In this document: positions 44,360 through 52,713 of the stretch, piece by piece
Position numbering within the stretch: the stretch's first letter is position 1
How the letters are laid out: every line of letters starts with the position of its first letter
Assembly (NCBI RefSeq): GCF_003688495.1
Contig: NZ_REFH01000007.1
Span: 744,001-808,000 of the forward strand
Length of the DNA stretch: 64,000 bases
Origin: Flavobacterium weaverense
GTDB lineage: Bacteria > Bacteroidota > Bacteroidia > Flavobacteriales > Flavobacteriaceae
Direction of reading: 5' to 3'
Notes under the pieces: generated by a model
What the model was told of the DNA's origin: nothing
The model's input: the letters and a program-made list of their open reading frames with translations, nothing else
Databases searched by the model: none
Position numbers and translations under genes: made by a program

Positions 44360-44395
44360 AAAAAGAGGGTAATTAATTAAAATTATCCTCTTTTT
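44360..44395 (-). terminator. Probable terminator downstream of the lipocalin-like lipoprotein gene
   Basis: Stem AAAAAGAGGGTAATT (44360-44374) / AATTATCCTCTTTTT (44381-44395), 15 base pairs with one wobble pair. It resembles the terminator at 41914-41953 in its GAGGATAA core. It lies 118 bases past the lipoprotein stop; the remaining 365-base gap 44148-44512 shows nothing else but the HAD gene promoter. Confidence 0.65.
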
Positions 44396-44512
44396 ATGCA
44401 ATTATTTACTTAATCTTCTAATTGAAAATTAGTAGCGTATTGTATTTATGAATCTTCCTTACTGAACTTAAAACTTTTCAGTGAAAAACACTTCATTAAA
44501 AATAATTGAATA

Positions 44513-44899
44513 TTATTTGAAAGTCCAACGAACTAATCCTGCATCTCCTACCTGTAAATCGATAACTAATTTTGTAAGACTGTTTTCAATTACTTTGTAA
44601 GCGGTAGCATCATTTAGTGTTAATGTTTTTCCATCTTCAGCTACTTTCCAAGTTCCTGTTTTTGTATCTCCACAGCTATCTTTTATAACGTAAGAACCAT
44701 CAGATTTAAAGTTCCACGTTGAACCTTTTTCACAATCTGTTATTACACTACCGCCTAATACTGTTTTAGTTTCAAGACTCCAGTTTCTGATAATCATATT
44801 AACTTCAGTTTCCTCTTTGTCGCAAGAAACGAATAGAAATCCAGATAATACACAAATTGCTAAAATCAGTGCGCCAAAACTCTTTTTTAAATTTTTCAT
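44513..44899 (-). CDS. Lipocalin-like lipoprotein
   Basis: The 128-residue protein has a lipoprotein signal with lipobox FLFVSC (Cys about residue 26) followed by DKEE, typical of outer-membrane-routed Bacteroidota lipoproteins. The mature part shows the lipocalin-like Bacteroidota pattern: RNWSLETKTVL, STWNFKSDGSYVIK and GTWKVAEDGKTLTLN. Its function is unknown; similar proteins are numerous in this phylum. It is monocistronic. Confidence 0.85.
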   Translation of the reverse strand: MKNLKKSFGALILAICVLSGFLFVSCDKEETEVNMIIRNWSLETKTVLGGSVITDCEKGSTWNFKSDGSYVIKDSCGDTKTGTWKVAEDGKTLTLNDATAYKVIENSLTKLVIDLQVGDAGLVRWTFK

Positions 44900-45258
44900 T
44901 TTTTTGTTGTTTAAGTTGTTGTTTATACTGGGGCAAAGTAAAGGACAAATAGATCGTTAATTATTATAGAATTAAATATTAGACTTATGTCTTTCTCACA
45001 TTTTTTAAATTATTCAAAACAATTTGATTGACTTATTAGTATATAATAATTTGTCAGTTATAATAATTTCAAAAGAGCTTTGAAACATGGGAATTATGTA
45101 ATTTTCTTGCCAATTAAAAGAGGAGCATTTTGCAATTTTTTTATAAATTTGAAAAATTTGTAACTTTATTACAAACGAATGTTTTACAGTATAATAACAA
45201 TTTTCGAACGAATTTTAATTCCAAATTATTCAATTCAGTCGATTTACCTCCTAATTAA
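44900..45258. other. AT-rich intergenic region upstream of the sensor-kinase operon
   Basis: About 360 bases between divergent genes. No gene, hairpin or clear TAnnTTTG motif was seen; the nearest is a TACTTTG-like site (TA-C-TTTG) at about 44933-44941 on the minus strand for the lipoprotein. The kinase operon promoter is not identified. Confidence 0.5.
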
Positions 45259-46485
45259 ATGATATTAATCGTAGATGATATTCGTGCGAATATAATTGCC
45301 TTAAAAAAAACACTGGAACTTCATAGTATAGAAGTAGATACTGCTGAGTCTGGAGAGGAAGCGCTTAAGAAAATTTTGAAAACTGATTATAGCTTAATTA
45401 TAATGGATGTTCAAATGCCTGGACTCGATGGTTTTGAGGTGGTTAAAATTCTTTCTGGTAATAAAAAGACAAAAGATATTCCAGTTATTTTTTTATCAGC
45501 TATAAATATTGAAAAGAAATATATTTTTAAAGGTTATGAAACTGGAGCGGTAGATTATATTACTAAACCTGTAGATTCTGACTTGTTGATATTAAAAGTT
45601 AAATCATTCATTAAGATATACGAGCAGCAAAATGAGCTGAAAGTAATGAAAGATTTGCTGTCCAAAGAAATAGCGTTTCGAAAGGAAGCTCAAGATAATT
45701 TAGAAATAAAAATTGTCGAGCGAACTAAGGAATTGGTTTTAAAAAATGAAGAGTTAGAATTTAAAAACCATGAATTGCAGCAATTTTCATGGGTTGTTTC
45801 TCATGATTTAAATGAACCGATACGCAAAATCCAAATATTTATTGGAATCATAAAAGACTTGTATTTAAAGGATAATCCAAAAGCGCTTGACTACGTAAAT
45901 CGAACGATGAAATCTGCGGAGCGAATGCAAACACTAATTAGTGATTTATTAGCCTATTCGCGATTGTCATCCAAAGTCTTATTCGAAAAAACCGATTTAA
46001 ATGTAGTTTTACAAGAAGTACTTTCTGATTTTGATTACCAAATTGAAAATAAAAGTGCAGTTATCAAAGTGACCGATCTGCCAGCAATTCATAGTATTCC
46101 AAGTCAACTCCGACAAGTTTTTCAGAATTTAATAGGGAATGCACTTAAGTTTTCAGGAAATGTAGCTGTGCCTACAATCGAAATTACTTCTGAATTAATA
46201 AAAAATAGAGAATTTGATAGTGAAACTGATCCCGAAGGTGAATTCTGCAGAATCATAATATCAGATAACGGTATTGGTTTTGACGAAGTATACTTGGATC
46301 GAATTTTCGTTATTTTCCAGAGTTTGAATGATCGCTCTATTTATGAAGGAACGGGAATAGGATTAGCCATTTCGAAAAAAATTATGGAAAAACACAACGG
46401 ATTAATTACTGCAAAAAGTGAGTTGGGTAAAGGAGCTAGTTTCATTCTAGTTTTACCTTTACAGCAAGAGATTCAAACTAATTAG
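45259..46485 (+). CDS. Receiver-histidine kinase (response regulator fused to sensor kinase)
   Basis: The 408-residue protein has an N-terminal receiver domain (1-120: phospho-acceptor D50 in IIMDVQMPG, K103 in YITKPV), a coiled coil (about 125-172), a HisKA dimerisation domain with phospho-His H182 (VVSHDLNEPIRK) and a HATPase domain (N box NLIGNALKFS, G1 DNGIGFDE, G2 GTGIGLAISKK). There is no membrane segment, so it is cytoplasmic and probably receives phosphate or signals through its receiver. It begins a five-gene operon and is 9 bases from the hybrid kinase. Confidence 0.94.
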   Translation: MILIVDDIRANIIALKKTLELHSIEVDTAESGEEALKKILKTDYSLIIMDVQMPGLDGFEVVKILSGNKKTKDIPVIFLSAINIEKKYIFKGYETGAVDYITKPVDSDLLILKVKSFIKIYEQQNELKVMKDLLSKEIAFRKEAQDNLEIKIVERTKELVLKNEELEFKNHELQQFSWVVSHDLNEPIRKIQIFIGIIKDLYLKDNPKALDYVNRTMKSAERMQTLISDLLAYSRLSSKVLFEKTDLNVVLQEVLSDFDYQIENKSAVIKVTDLPAIHSIPSQLRQVFQNLIGNALKFSGNVAVPTIEITSELIKNREFDSETDPEGEFCRIIISDNGIGFDEVYLDRIFVIFQSLNDRSIYEGTGIGLAISKKIMEKHNGLITAKSELGKGASFILVLPLQQEIQTN

Positions 46486-46494
46486 ACACAATTT

Positions 46495-49400
46495 ATGAAA
46501 AGTAATTTTAAAAGAAATTTATTAATAAGTTGTACCATTTCATTAGTGGTATTAGTGATTAGTTCGACTGCTTCATACATCAGTATAAAAAATTTATTAG
46601 AAAGTGTAACTTCAGTTAATGAAACTCAGGATGTCATTTACAATGTTAATGAAGGAGAAGCTATTCTTACAGATGCACAAACCAGTATGCGCGGTTTTCT
46701 GATTACAGGAAATGAGCAATTTGTTGATATGTATAAAAAGGCTGAGATAGAATCAAGTACCTTTTTCAATAAACTCGACGAACTTACTCTTGACAATCCT
46801 AAACAAAATAAAGCGGTTCAAGATTTAAAAATTTTAAGAAATAATTATTTCGATTATTTAAAAGGTCAAATTGCTAAAAAACGCCTTGGAAAACAAACCA
46901 TATCATTTGACCTTAATGCTGGAAAAATGATGATGGACGAGTTGAGAGATTCTTTCCGTAACATTGAGAAAAACGAACAATTACAATTAAAAAATCGAAA
47001 TCAAAATGCTGAAAGCTATGGTAGTTACAGCCTGATTTTGATTGTTGTCGCCTTTGTAATTGCATTTATAATTTCACTGGTTTTCTTAGTTAGAATTCTA
47101 AAAGATTTTACAGAACGCGCTAGATTGCAAGAGGAATTGCAGAAAAAAGATAAAGAAACAGCTAATAGAATTGAAGCCATTAGTACTATTGCAGTCAATA
47201 TTGCACAAGGAAATTATGATATTCGCGTAAGTGACAGTAAAGCTGATGCATTAGGATCGGTCGGAGAATCATTAAATAATATGAGTTCATCCCTACAAAA
47301 TTCTTTTACCTTATTATCTGATAAAGAATGGCTGCAATCAGGTATCGCGCGTCTCAATAATATTATGTTAGGTGATAAATCAATGTTGGATTTAGCCAGA
47401 GACATAACAGAATTTTTATGTGTTACCACTAACAGTAGTGCAGGAGCTTTTTATGTATTGTATGGTGACGTTCTTTTGTCTAAAGCTGGATACAGTTATA
47501 TTCCTAATAAAAGTCGAGAACGAATTCAAAGTGGTGATGGATTATTAGGGCAAGCAGTTGTCTCTGGAAAACTGTTAGAGCTGAAAGCAGTTCCTTCTGA
47601 ATATATTCAAGTCAATTATGCGCTTGGAGAAATAAAACCGACACATATTGTCGCACTTCCTTTAATGGATAATACGGTTGAGGGTGCAGTAGAACTTGTT
47701 AGTATAAACGGTTTTTCTGATCTTCATTTAGAGTTCCTAAATATTGTGAGTAAGAATATTGGAATCGCTATTAAATCTACTAAAAATAGAAAGCGTGTAC
47801 TGGAATTACTAGAAGAGACGGAGGCGCAATCAGAGGAATTACGAATTCAACACAGCGAATTAGAATCAATGAATGCTGAGTTGGAGACGCAAACGGAAAA
47901 ACTACAAGCATCTGAGGAAGAGTTACGAGTGCAACAAGAAGAGTTAGAACAAACCAATGAAGAACTTTCTGAACGCAGTATTTTATTAGAAGAAAAAAAT
48001 ACGGAGATTCTTAAAAAATCAGAGGCTTTAGAATTATCAACTCGTTACAAATCAGAATTTTTAGCGAATATGTCTCATGAATTGAGAACGCCGCTAAACT
48101 CGATTTTACTACTAAGCCGATTATTGTCTGAAAATAACAATAAGAGCATGAACGATGAGGAAATTGAGTTTGCTCAAGTGATTCAAAGTTCTGGAAATAG
48201 CTTACTGGGCTTAATCGATGAGATTTTGGATTTATCCAAAATTGAAGCAGGTAAAATGGAACTTGAATATATCGATGTGACTACTAAAGAAATTACGGAT
48301 GGTTTATCTAGTTTATTTACTCAAGTAGCAAAAGCTAAAAATATAGGTTTTGAAATTATTGCCCATGAAGCGCCTGTAATTCTCAAAACAGATAAGATGC
48401 GATTAGAGCAAATTCTAAAAAATCTTATTTCAAATGCTATTAAATTCACCAACAGAGGATCAGTAAGTGTCGAGATAAAAATAAATACAGATGACGAAAA
48501 CATAATTTGTTTTATCGTAAAAGATACAGGAATTGGAATCGCATTAGATAAACAACCACTCGTTTTTGAGGCATTTCAGCAAGCAGATGGTTCTACTAAA
48601 AGAAAATATGGAGGAACAGGTTTAGGTCTATCTATTAGTAGAGAATTGGCTAAATTGTTGGACGGTGAAATACTTTTAAATAGTGTAGAAGGGGAGGGAA
48701 GCTCGTTCACTCTTTGCTTACCGAGATTTGTCAATAAAAATAAAAAAGTTGTTGTTACAGTTAGACCTGACGTTGAAGTTTTAGATACTATAGTAAACAC
48801 TGAAAAGGAAACAAAGAAAAAATACATTTCAACTGTAATTCCTGACGAAATTGAGGATGACAGAAATAATATTTTACCCGGTGAAAAAGTAATTTTGATT
48901 GTCGAAGATGATATGAATTTTGCCAAATCTTTGCTATCATTTAGTAGGCAGAATGGTTACAAAACTATTGTTGCTGTGCGAGGCGATTACGCTTTAAAAT
49001 TTGCAATTTTATACAGACCGGTCGGAATATTATTAGACATTGAGTTACCAATTAAAAGTGGTTGGGAGGTATTAGAAGAAATTAAAAACCATCCACAGAC
49101 TAAACATATTCCGGTTCATATTATGTCATCACATAAATTGAAACAAGAAAGTTTATTGCAAGGAGCAGTTGATTTTCTTCATAAACCAGTTGCTTTTGAA
49201 CGAATCCCAGAAGTTTTTACACGAATAGAGCACATCATTAGTAAGGAATCGCAAAAGGTTTTAATTATTGAAGATAATCCTAAACATGCTAAAGCGTTAG
49301 CCTTCTTTTTAGAAAATCATAATATTAATTCGGAGATTAAAAGTGAAGTTTCAGATGGTTTAGAAGCGCTGAATAAAAAGGATATTGACTGTGTAATTCT

Positions 49401-50064
49401 AGATATGGGAATTCCTGACAAGCAAGCGTATGAAATTTTAGAAGGTGTAAAGAAAAGTCCAGGCCTAGAGAATCTTCCTGTAATTGTATTTACAGGAAAA
49501 AGTTTATCGTTAAAGGAAGAAGTAAAAATTAAAAAATATGCCGACTCAATTATTGTTAAAACAGCTCATTCGTACCAAAGAATGTTAGATGAGGTTTCAC
49601 TTTTTCTACATTTAATGGAAGAGAATAAAGGAGTGGATGATAAAAAAGAGAACTATAAAAAACTCAATCAGCTGAATAATATTTTGCTTAACAAAAAGGT
49701 TTTAATTGTAGATGACGATGTTAGAAATATTTATTCTTTAACCAAGGCTTTAGAAGCTTTTAAAATGAATGTAATAACTGCATTTGATGGAAATGAAGCT
49801 ATTAAAATGCTTGCTGAACATGCTGATACAGATATTGTTTTGCTAGATATGATGATGCCAAATATGGATGGGTACGAAACGGCTGAAAAAATCAGGGACA
49901 ATCCTAAATTAAAAGCGCTACCATTAATTGCAGTTACAGCTAAAGCAATGACTGGCGATCGAGAAAAATGCATAAAAGCAGGAGCTTCTGATTATATTAC
50001 GAAGCCTGTAGATATTGATCAATTGCTTTCGCTATTGCGAGTGTGGTTGTATGATAAAGTTTAA
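46495..50064 (+). CDS. Large hybrid sensor kinase: CHASE3-HAMP-GAF-HisKA-HATPase-REC-REC-REC
   Basis: The 1189-residue kinase starts with a transmembrane helix (about 9-30), a CHASE3-type extracellular helical domain (EAILTDAQTSMRGFLITGNEQF), a second helix (175-200), HAMP (about 200-265), GAF (about 285-430) and a long coiled coil (435-515). HisKA follows with H528 (NMSHELRTPLNSIL), then HATPase (about 640-750) with DTGIGIALDK and GTGLGLSISREL. Three receivers close the protein: about 800-915 (LLDIELPIKSGWE), 922-1040 (ILDMGIPDKQ) and 1066-1185 (LLDMMMPNMDGYE). The middle receiver has an atypical active site, with Lys-Thr-Ala after VIVK instead of KP. Confidence 0.95.
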   Translation: MKSNFKRNLLISCTISLVVLVISSTASYISIKNLLESVTSVNETQDVIYNVNEGEAILTDAQTSMRGFLITGNEQFVDMYKKAEIESSTFFNKLDELTLDNPKQNKAVQDLKILRNNYFDYLKGQIAKKRLGKQTISFDLNAGKMMMDELRDSFRNIEKNEQLQLKNRNQNAESYGSYSLILIVVAFVIAFIISLVFLVRILKDFTERARLQEELQKKDKETANRIEAISTIAVNIAQGNYDIRVSDSKADALGSVGESLNNMSSSLQNSFTLLSDKEWLQSGIARLNNIMLGDKSMLDLARDITEFLCVTTNSSAGAFYVLYGDVLLSKAGYSYIPNKSRERIQSGDGLLGQAVVSGKLLELKAVPSEYIQVNYALGEIKPTHIVALPLMDNTVEGAVELVSINGFSDLHLEFLNIVSKNIGIAIKSTKNRKRVLELLEETEAQSEELRIQHSELESMNAELETQTEKLQASEEELRVQQEELEQTNEELSERSILLEEKNTEILKKSEALELSTRYKSEFLANMSHELRTPLNSILLLSRLLSENNNKSMNDEEIEFAQVIQSSGNSLLGLIDEILDLSKIEAGKMELEYIDVTTKEITDGLSSLFTQVAKAKNIGFEIIAHEAPVILKTDKMRLEQILKNLISNAIKFTNRGSVSVEIKINTDDENIICFIVKDTGIGIALDKQPLVFEAFQQADGSTKRKYGGTGLGLSISRELAKLLDGEILLNSVEGEGSSFTLCLPRFVNKNKKVVVTVRPDVEVLDTIVNTEKETKKKYISTVIPDEIEDDRNNILPGEKVILIVEDDMNFAKSLLSFSRQNGYKTIVAVRGDYALKFAILYRPVGILLDIELPIKSGWEVLEEIKNHPQTKHIPVHIMSSHKLKQESLLQGAVDFLHKPVAFERIPEVFTRIEHIISKESQKVLIIEDNPKHAKALAFFLENHNINSEIKSEVSDGLEALNKKDIDCVILDMGIPDKQAYEILEGVKKSPGLENLPVIVFTGKSLSLKEEVKIKKYADSIIVKTAHSYQRMLDEVSLFLHLMEENKGVDDKKENYKKLNQLNNILLNKKVLIVDDDVRNIYSLTKALEAFKMNVITAFDGNEAIKMLAEHADTDIVLLDMMMPNMDGYETAEKIRDNPKLKALPLIAVTAKAMTGDREKCIKAGASDYITKPVDIDQLLSLLRVWLYDKV

Positions 50065-50083
50065 TATAAATTGATTTCAATAT

Positions 50084-50449
50084 ATGAATAAGAAAAGACT
50101 CTTAATTATTGATGACGATCCTAGAAATATTTTTGCATTAGTCAACACGTTGCGTGCAAGATCTTATGATTGTCTCTCTTGTTTGAGTGCTGAAGAAGCT
50201 ATAGTGCTACTGCAGACTGATGAAGTTATCGATGCTGTTTTAATTGATATGATGATGCCGGATATGGATGGCTACGATGCTATTCCAATTATTAAAAAAA
50301 TACCTTCACGGGAGACCACGGCCATTATTGCAGTGACCGCTCAAGCAATGACCGGCGATAAGGAAAAATGTTTTCAGGCTGGTGCCGATGATTATATCTC
50401 TAAACCAGTCGACGTAGATAAATTGCTAGTAGCATTATCTAAAATTTAA
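50084..50449 (+). CDS. Single-domain response regulator (receiver only)
   Basis: The 121-residue stand-alone receiver has the acidic pair D10-D11, phospho-acceptor D55 (LIDMMMPDMDGYD) and K107 (YISKPVD). It is clearly a close paralog of the third receiver of the preceding kinase: both share DMMMP(N/D)MDGY and AVTA-AMTGD-EKC-AGA-DYI-KPVD. It likely acts as a phosphate shuttle or sink within the system, like CheY-type or Spo0F-type proteins. It lies 19 bases after the kinase and 7 bases before cheR. Confidence 0.94.
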   Translation: MNKKRLLIIDDDPRNIFALVNTLRARSYDCLSCLSAEEAIVLLQTDEVIDAVLIDMMMPDMDGYDAIPIIKKIPSRETTAIIAVTAQAMTGDKEKCFQAGADDYISKPVDVDKLLVALSKI

Positions 50450-50456
50450 AGTTATT

Positions 50457-51266
50457 ATGATAGAAGACATAGAGTTAGAAACGTTTATTAACGATGTTTA
50501 TGAATATTACGGATTTGATTTAGGAGGGTATTCTAGAGCCTCCTTAAAACGTCGCGTCAATAGGATAATGAACTTAGACGGTTTCCCTAGTTTTTATGAT
50601 TTTTTATCGAAAGTAAAATACGATTCTGATTATTACAAAAGAGCGATTGACGAAATTACGGTTAATGTAACAGAGATGTTTCGTGATCCTTCTTTTTATA
50701 AAGTTTTACGAAATGAAATTTTACCGTTGTTGGCCACCAAACCTTTTATCCGAATTTGGCATGCAGGATGTTCTAGCGGTGAAGAAGTATATTCGATGGC
50801 TATTTTATTGCAAGAAGCAGGATTACTACACAAATCTATACTCTATGCAACGGATATTAATTCGAAAGTTTTAGAGACTGCTAAAAAAGGAATTTTTCCA
50901 CTGCGAATGATGAAAGAATATTCAGAGAATTACCGAGATTCTGGCGGACAAGAAGATTTTTCCAGTTATTATATTGCAAATTATGGAAATGCTAAATTCA
51001 GTGAAGACCTAATCAAAAAGATGGTCTTTTCTCAACATAATCTGGTTTCAGATACTTCTTTTAACGAGTTTGATATGATTTTTTGTCGAAATGTGTTAAT
51101 TTATTTCGATAATGATTTGCAGTCTAGAGCTATAAAATTATTTGACGAAAGTCTTTCCATACTTGGTTTTTTAGCTCTTGGAACTAAAGAAACCATAAAA
51201 TACTCCATTGCTCAAGACAAATACAAACAAGTGCAGAAAGAAAAATTATGGAGAAAAATAAAGTAA
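50457..51266 (+). CDS. CheR-type protein-glutamate methyltransferase
   Basis: The 269-residue SAM-dependent enzyme methylates glutamates on chemoreceptors in chemotaxis systems. It has the helical CheR N-domain (residues 1-65, GYSRASLKRRVNRIM) and the methyltransferase domain with NVTEMFRDPSFYKVL, the SAM motif IWHAGCSSGEEVYSMAILL and FCRNVLIYFD. No chemoreceptor is encoded here; the coiled-coil/HAMP region of the adjacent kinase is a candidate substrate by inference. It overlaps cheB by 19 bases. Confidence 0.94.
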   Translation: MIEDIELETFINDVYEYYGFDLGGYSRASLKRRVNRIMNLDGFPSFYDFLSKVKYDSDYYKRAIDEITVNVTEMFRDPSFYKVLRNEILPLLATKPFIRIWHAGCSSGEEVYSMAILLQEAGLLHKSILYATDINSKVLETAKKGIFPLRMMKEYSENYRDSGGQEDFSSYYIANYGNAKFSEDLIKKMVFSQHNLVSDTSFNEFDMIFCRNVLIYFDNDLQSRAIKLFDESLSILGFLALGTKETIKYSIAQDKYKQVQKEKLWRKIK

Positions 51267-51832
51267 CTGCAAACTGTAAAGTGCTAATTGTTGGAGGTTC
51301 CGCGGGGAGCTTGCATGCGCTTATGGATATATTACCCAATTTACCAGCAGTGAATTCCTTTGCATTCGTTATTGTACTCCACAGAAAACATTCTGACGAT
51401 AGTAATTTAGAAGAACTACTCAAGATAAAGTCAAATACCCCTTTAAAGTTAATAGAAGACAAAATGGACTTTGAATCAGGGTATATGTATGTTGCACCTT
51501 CTAATTACCACTTGTTATTCGAGAAAAATGGTACACTAGCTTTAGACAGCTCGGAGAAAGTAAATTATAGCAGACCTAGTATTGATGTTTCTTTTGAAGC
51601 TGCTGCAGAGATTTTTGGTAGCAATGTTATAGGTATTTTACTTTCCGGTTCTAATGCCGATGGAACTGCAGGCTTACAAGCCATCCAAGAAGCAGGAGGA
51701 ACTGTTGTGGTACAAAATCCAACATCTGCTGATATGCCTTTTATGCCAAACAATGCAATAAAAAATTTGATTCCCGATTATATTTTAACCACCGAAGAAA
51801 TATTGAAGTTTATTCTTTTAATAAATGGATGA
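51248..51832 (+). CDS. CheB-type protein-glutamate methylesterase without receiver domain
   Basis: The 194-residue enzyme removes methyl groups from (or deamidates) glutamates. It corresponds to the catalytic domain of CheB only: the receiver domain that normally inhibits it is missing. The catalytic triad is intact by motif: S18 in GGSAGSLHAL, H45 in VLHRKHSDD and D138 in SGSNADGTAG. It overlaps the end of cheR by 19 bases and closes the operon. The missing receiver could be replaced in trans by the free receiver encoded at 50084-50449, which is an inference. Confidence 0.93.
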   Translation: MEKNKVTANCKVLIVGGSAGSLHALMDILPNLPAVNSFAFVIVLHRKHSDDSNLEELLKIKSNTPLKLIEDKMDFESGYMYVAPSNYHLLFEKNGTLALDSSEKVNYSRPSIDVSFEAAAEIFGSNVIGILLSGSNADGTAGLQAIQEAGGTVVVQNPTSADMPFMPNNAIKNLIPDYILTTEEILKFILLING

Positions 51833-51930
51833 TTCCTTCTTGAATAAGATGAAGTAATAACTATTTTAGTAAGCGGTATTGGTGATACTTTAATCTACAA
51901 AAGTTTCTTTTAGGACCTCTTTTAGATGTT

Positions 51931-52215
51931 TTAATTTGTCTTATTAAGTTTTCCTAACAACTTTGTAATTCTCTTTTTATCAATAATTATAATTTGGTCA
52001 ATTGCTATCATTCCTTTTTTGTCATTATGATTTACAGGAATTCTAGTAGGATATTCTTTTAAGCTAGAAGTCATAGGTGCAATAACATTAGTGCCCAAGT
52101 ATTTTTTCATTTCGTTTGGTGAAACAATTACACAGGTTCTTTTTTTTTGAATTTCACTACCTAATGCAGTATCAAGATTTACTACAACTATTGCATATTG
52201 AATTGATTTCCTTCC
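51931..52215 (-). pseudogene. Degenerate MazF/PemK toxin reading frame
   Basis: This frame is open for 94 codons from 52215 to a stop at 51931 and overlaps the end of the MazE-like gene by 28 bases. It clearly reads MazF: VVVNLDTALGSEI, RTCVIVSPNEMKKYLG, VIAPMTSS and PTRIPV, with the catalytic-type Arg and Thr in place. However, it has no ATG, GTG or TTG ahead of the first conserved strand; the usual KKGW and DQIR motifs read KKGM and DQII; and the C-terminal helix is cut short (ends KLLGKLNKTN). A normal MazF is about 105-115 residues. So the toxin looks inactivated, while its antitoxin frame is intact. Confidence 0.68.
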
Positions 52216-52448
52216 TCAAAATTTCCTTCTTCAAAATTTTCATTCCGTAACATTTTATCGTCACCTTCTTTGCTCATTTTTTCAAAAGTAGTTTCCCAGT
52301 TTTGTCTTGGTGTTTTGATGGGTTTAATAATAATTTGTCCTTCCTCAAGGATGATTTCCACTTTGTCTTTAATGTTATATTTATCTAAAATCGTTTTGCT
52401 CAAACGCAGACCTTTTGAATTCCCTATTTTGATGATTTCAGTTTCCAT
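52188..52448 (-). CDS. MazE-like antitoxin (AbrB-type DNA-binding fold)
   Basis: The 86-residue protein begins METEIIKIGNSKGLRLSKTIL, the typical SpoVT/AbrB swapped-hairpin start of MazE antitoxins. The C-terminal half would wrap the toxin (RQNWETTFEKMSKEGDDKML). It ends in a duplicated NFEEGNFEEG (a 15-base tandem duplication in the DNA), just where the toxin frame should start. The downstream MazF frame is damaged, so this is an orphan antitoxin, which may still act as a repressor or neutralise other MazF toxins. Confidence 0.85.
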   Translation of the reverse strand: METEIIKIGNSKGLRLSKTILDKYNIKDKVEIILEEGQIIIKPIKTPRQNWETTFEKMSKEGDDKMLRNENFEEGNFEEGNQFNMQ

Positions 52449-52561
52449 ATCTTTTTACTTAAATGTTATTGTAAATTAACTACTTAAAATAAAAATAATA
52501 AAGTTTAATTGATGAAATTTAAATGTGTACACTATTGAAAATAAGATTATTCTGCTGCAAA

Positions 52562-52585
52562 AAAAAAAGGCTTTTTAGCCTCTTG
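52562..52585 (-). terminator. Short terminator hairpin
   Basis: Stem GGCT/AGCC (extending to AGGCT/AGCCT) around a TTTT loop, followed on the minus strand by a run of ten T's. It would end the minus-strand transcript coming from 53160 or a lost frame between 52598 and 52713. AT-rich sequence between 52449 and 52560 holds nothing else. Confidence 0.55.
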
Positions 52586-52713
52586 TAATTCTAATAATTA
52601 TTTTACTAACTCCAAAGTTTTAACTGCATGTAATTGATTCCAGCCTACAACGCTTTTGCGGTAGTTCAACCAATTTATTGTTCGTCTTTCATTCGCAACG
52701 AAAAATTTAGCAA

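Noticed and set aside
45259..51832. A full chemotaxis cluster
   Set aside because: There is no MCP, CheW, CheA with P1/P5 domains or flagellar/gliding gene; only CheR and CheB are present.
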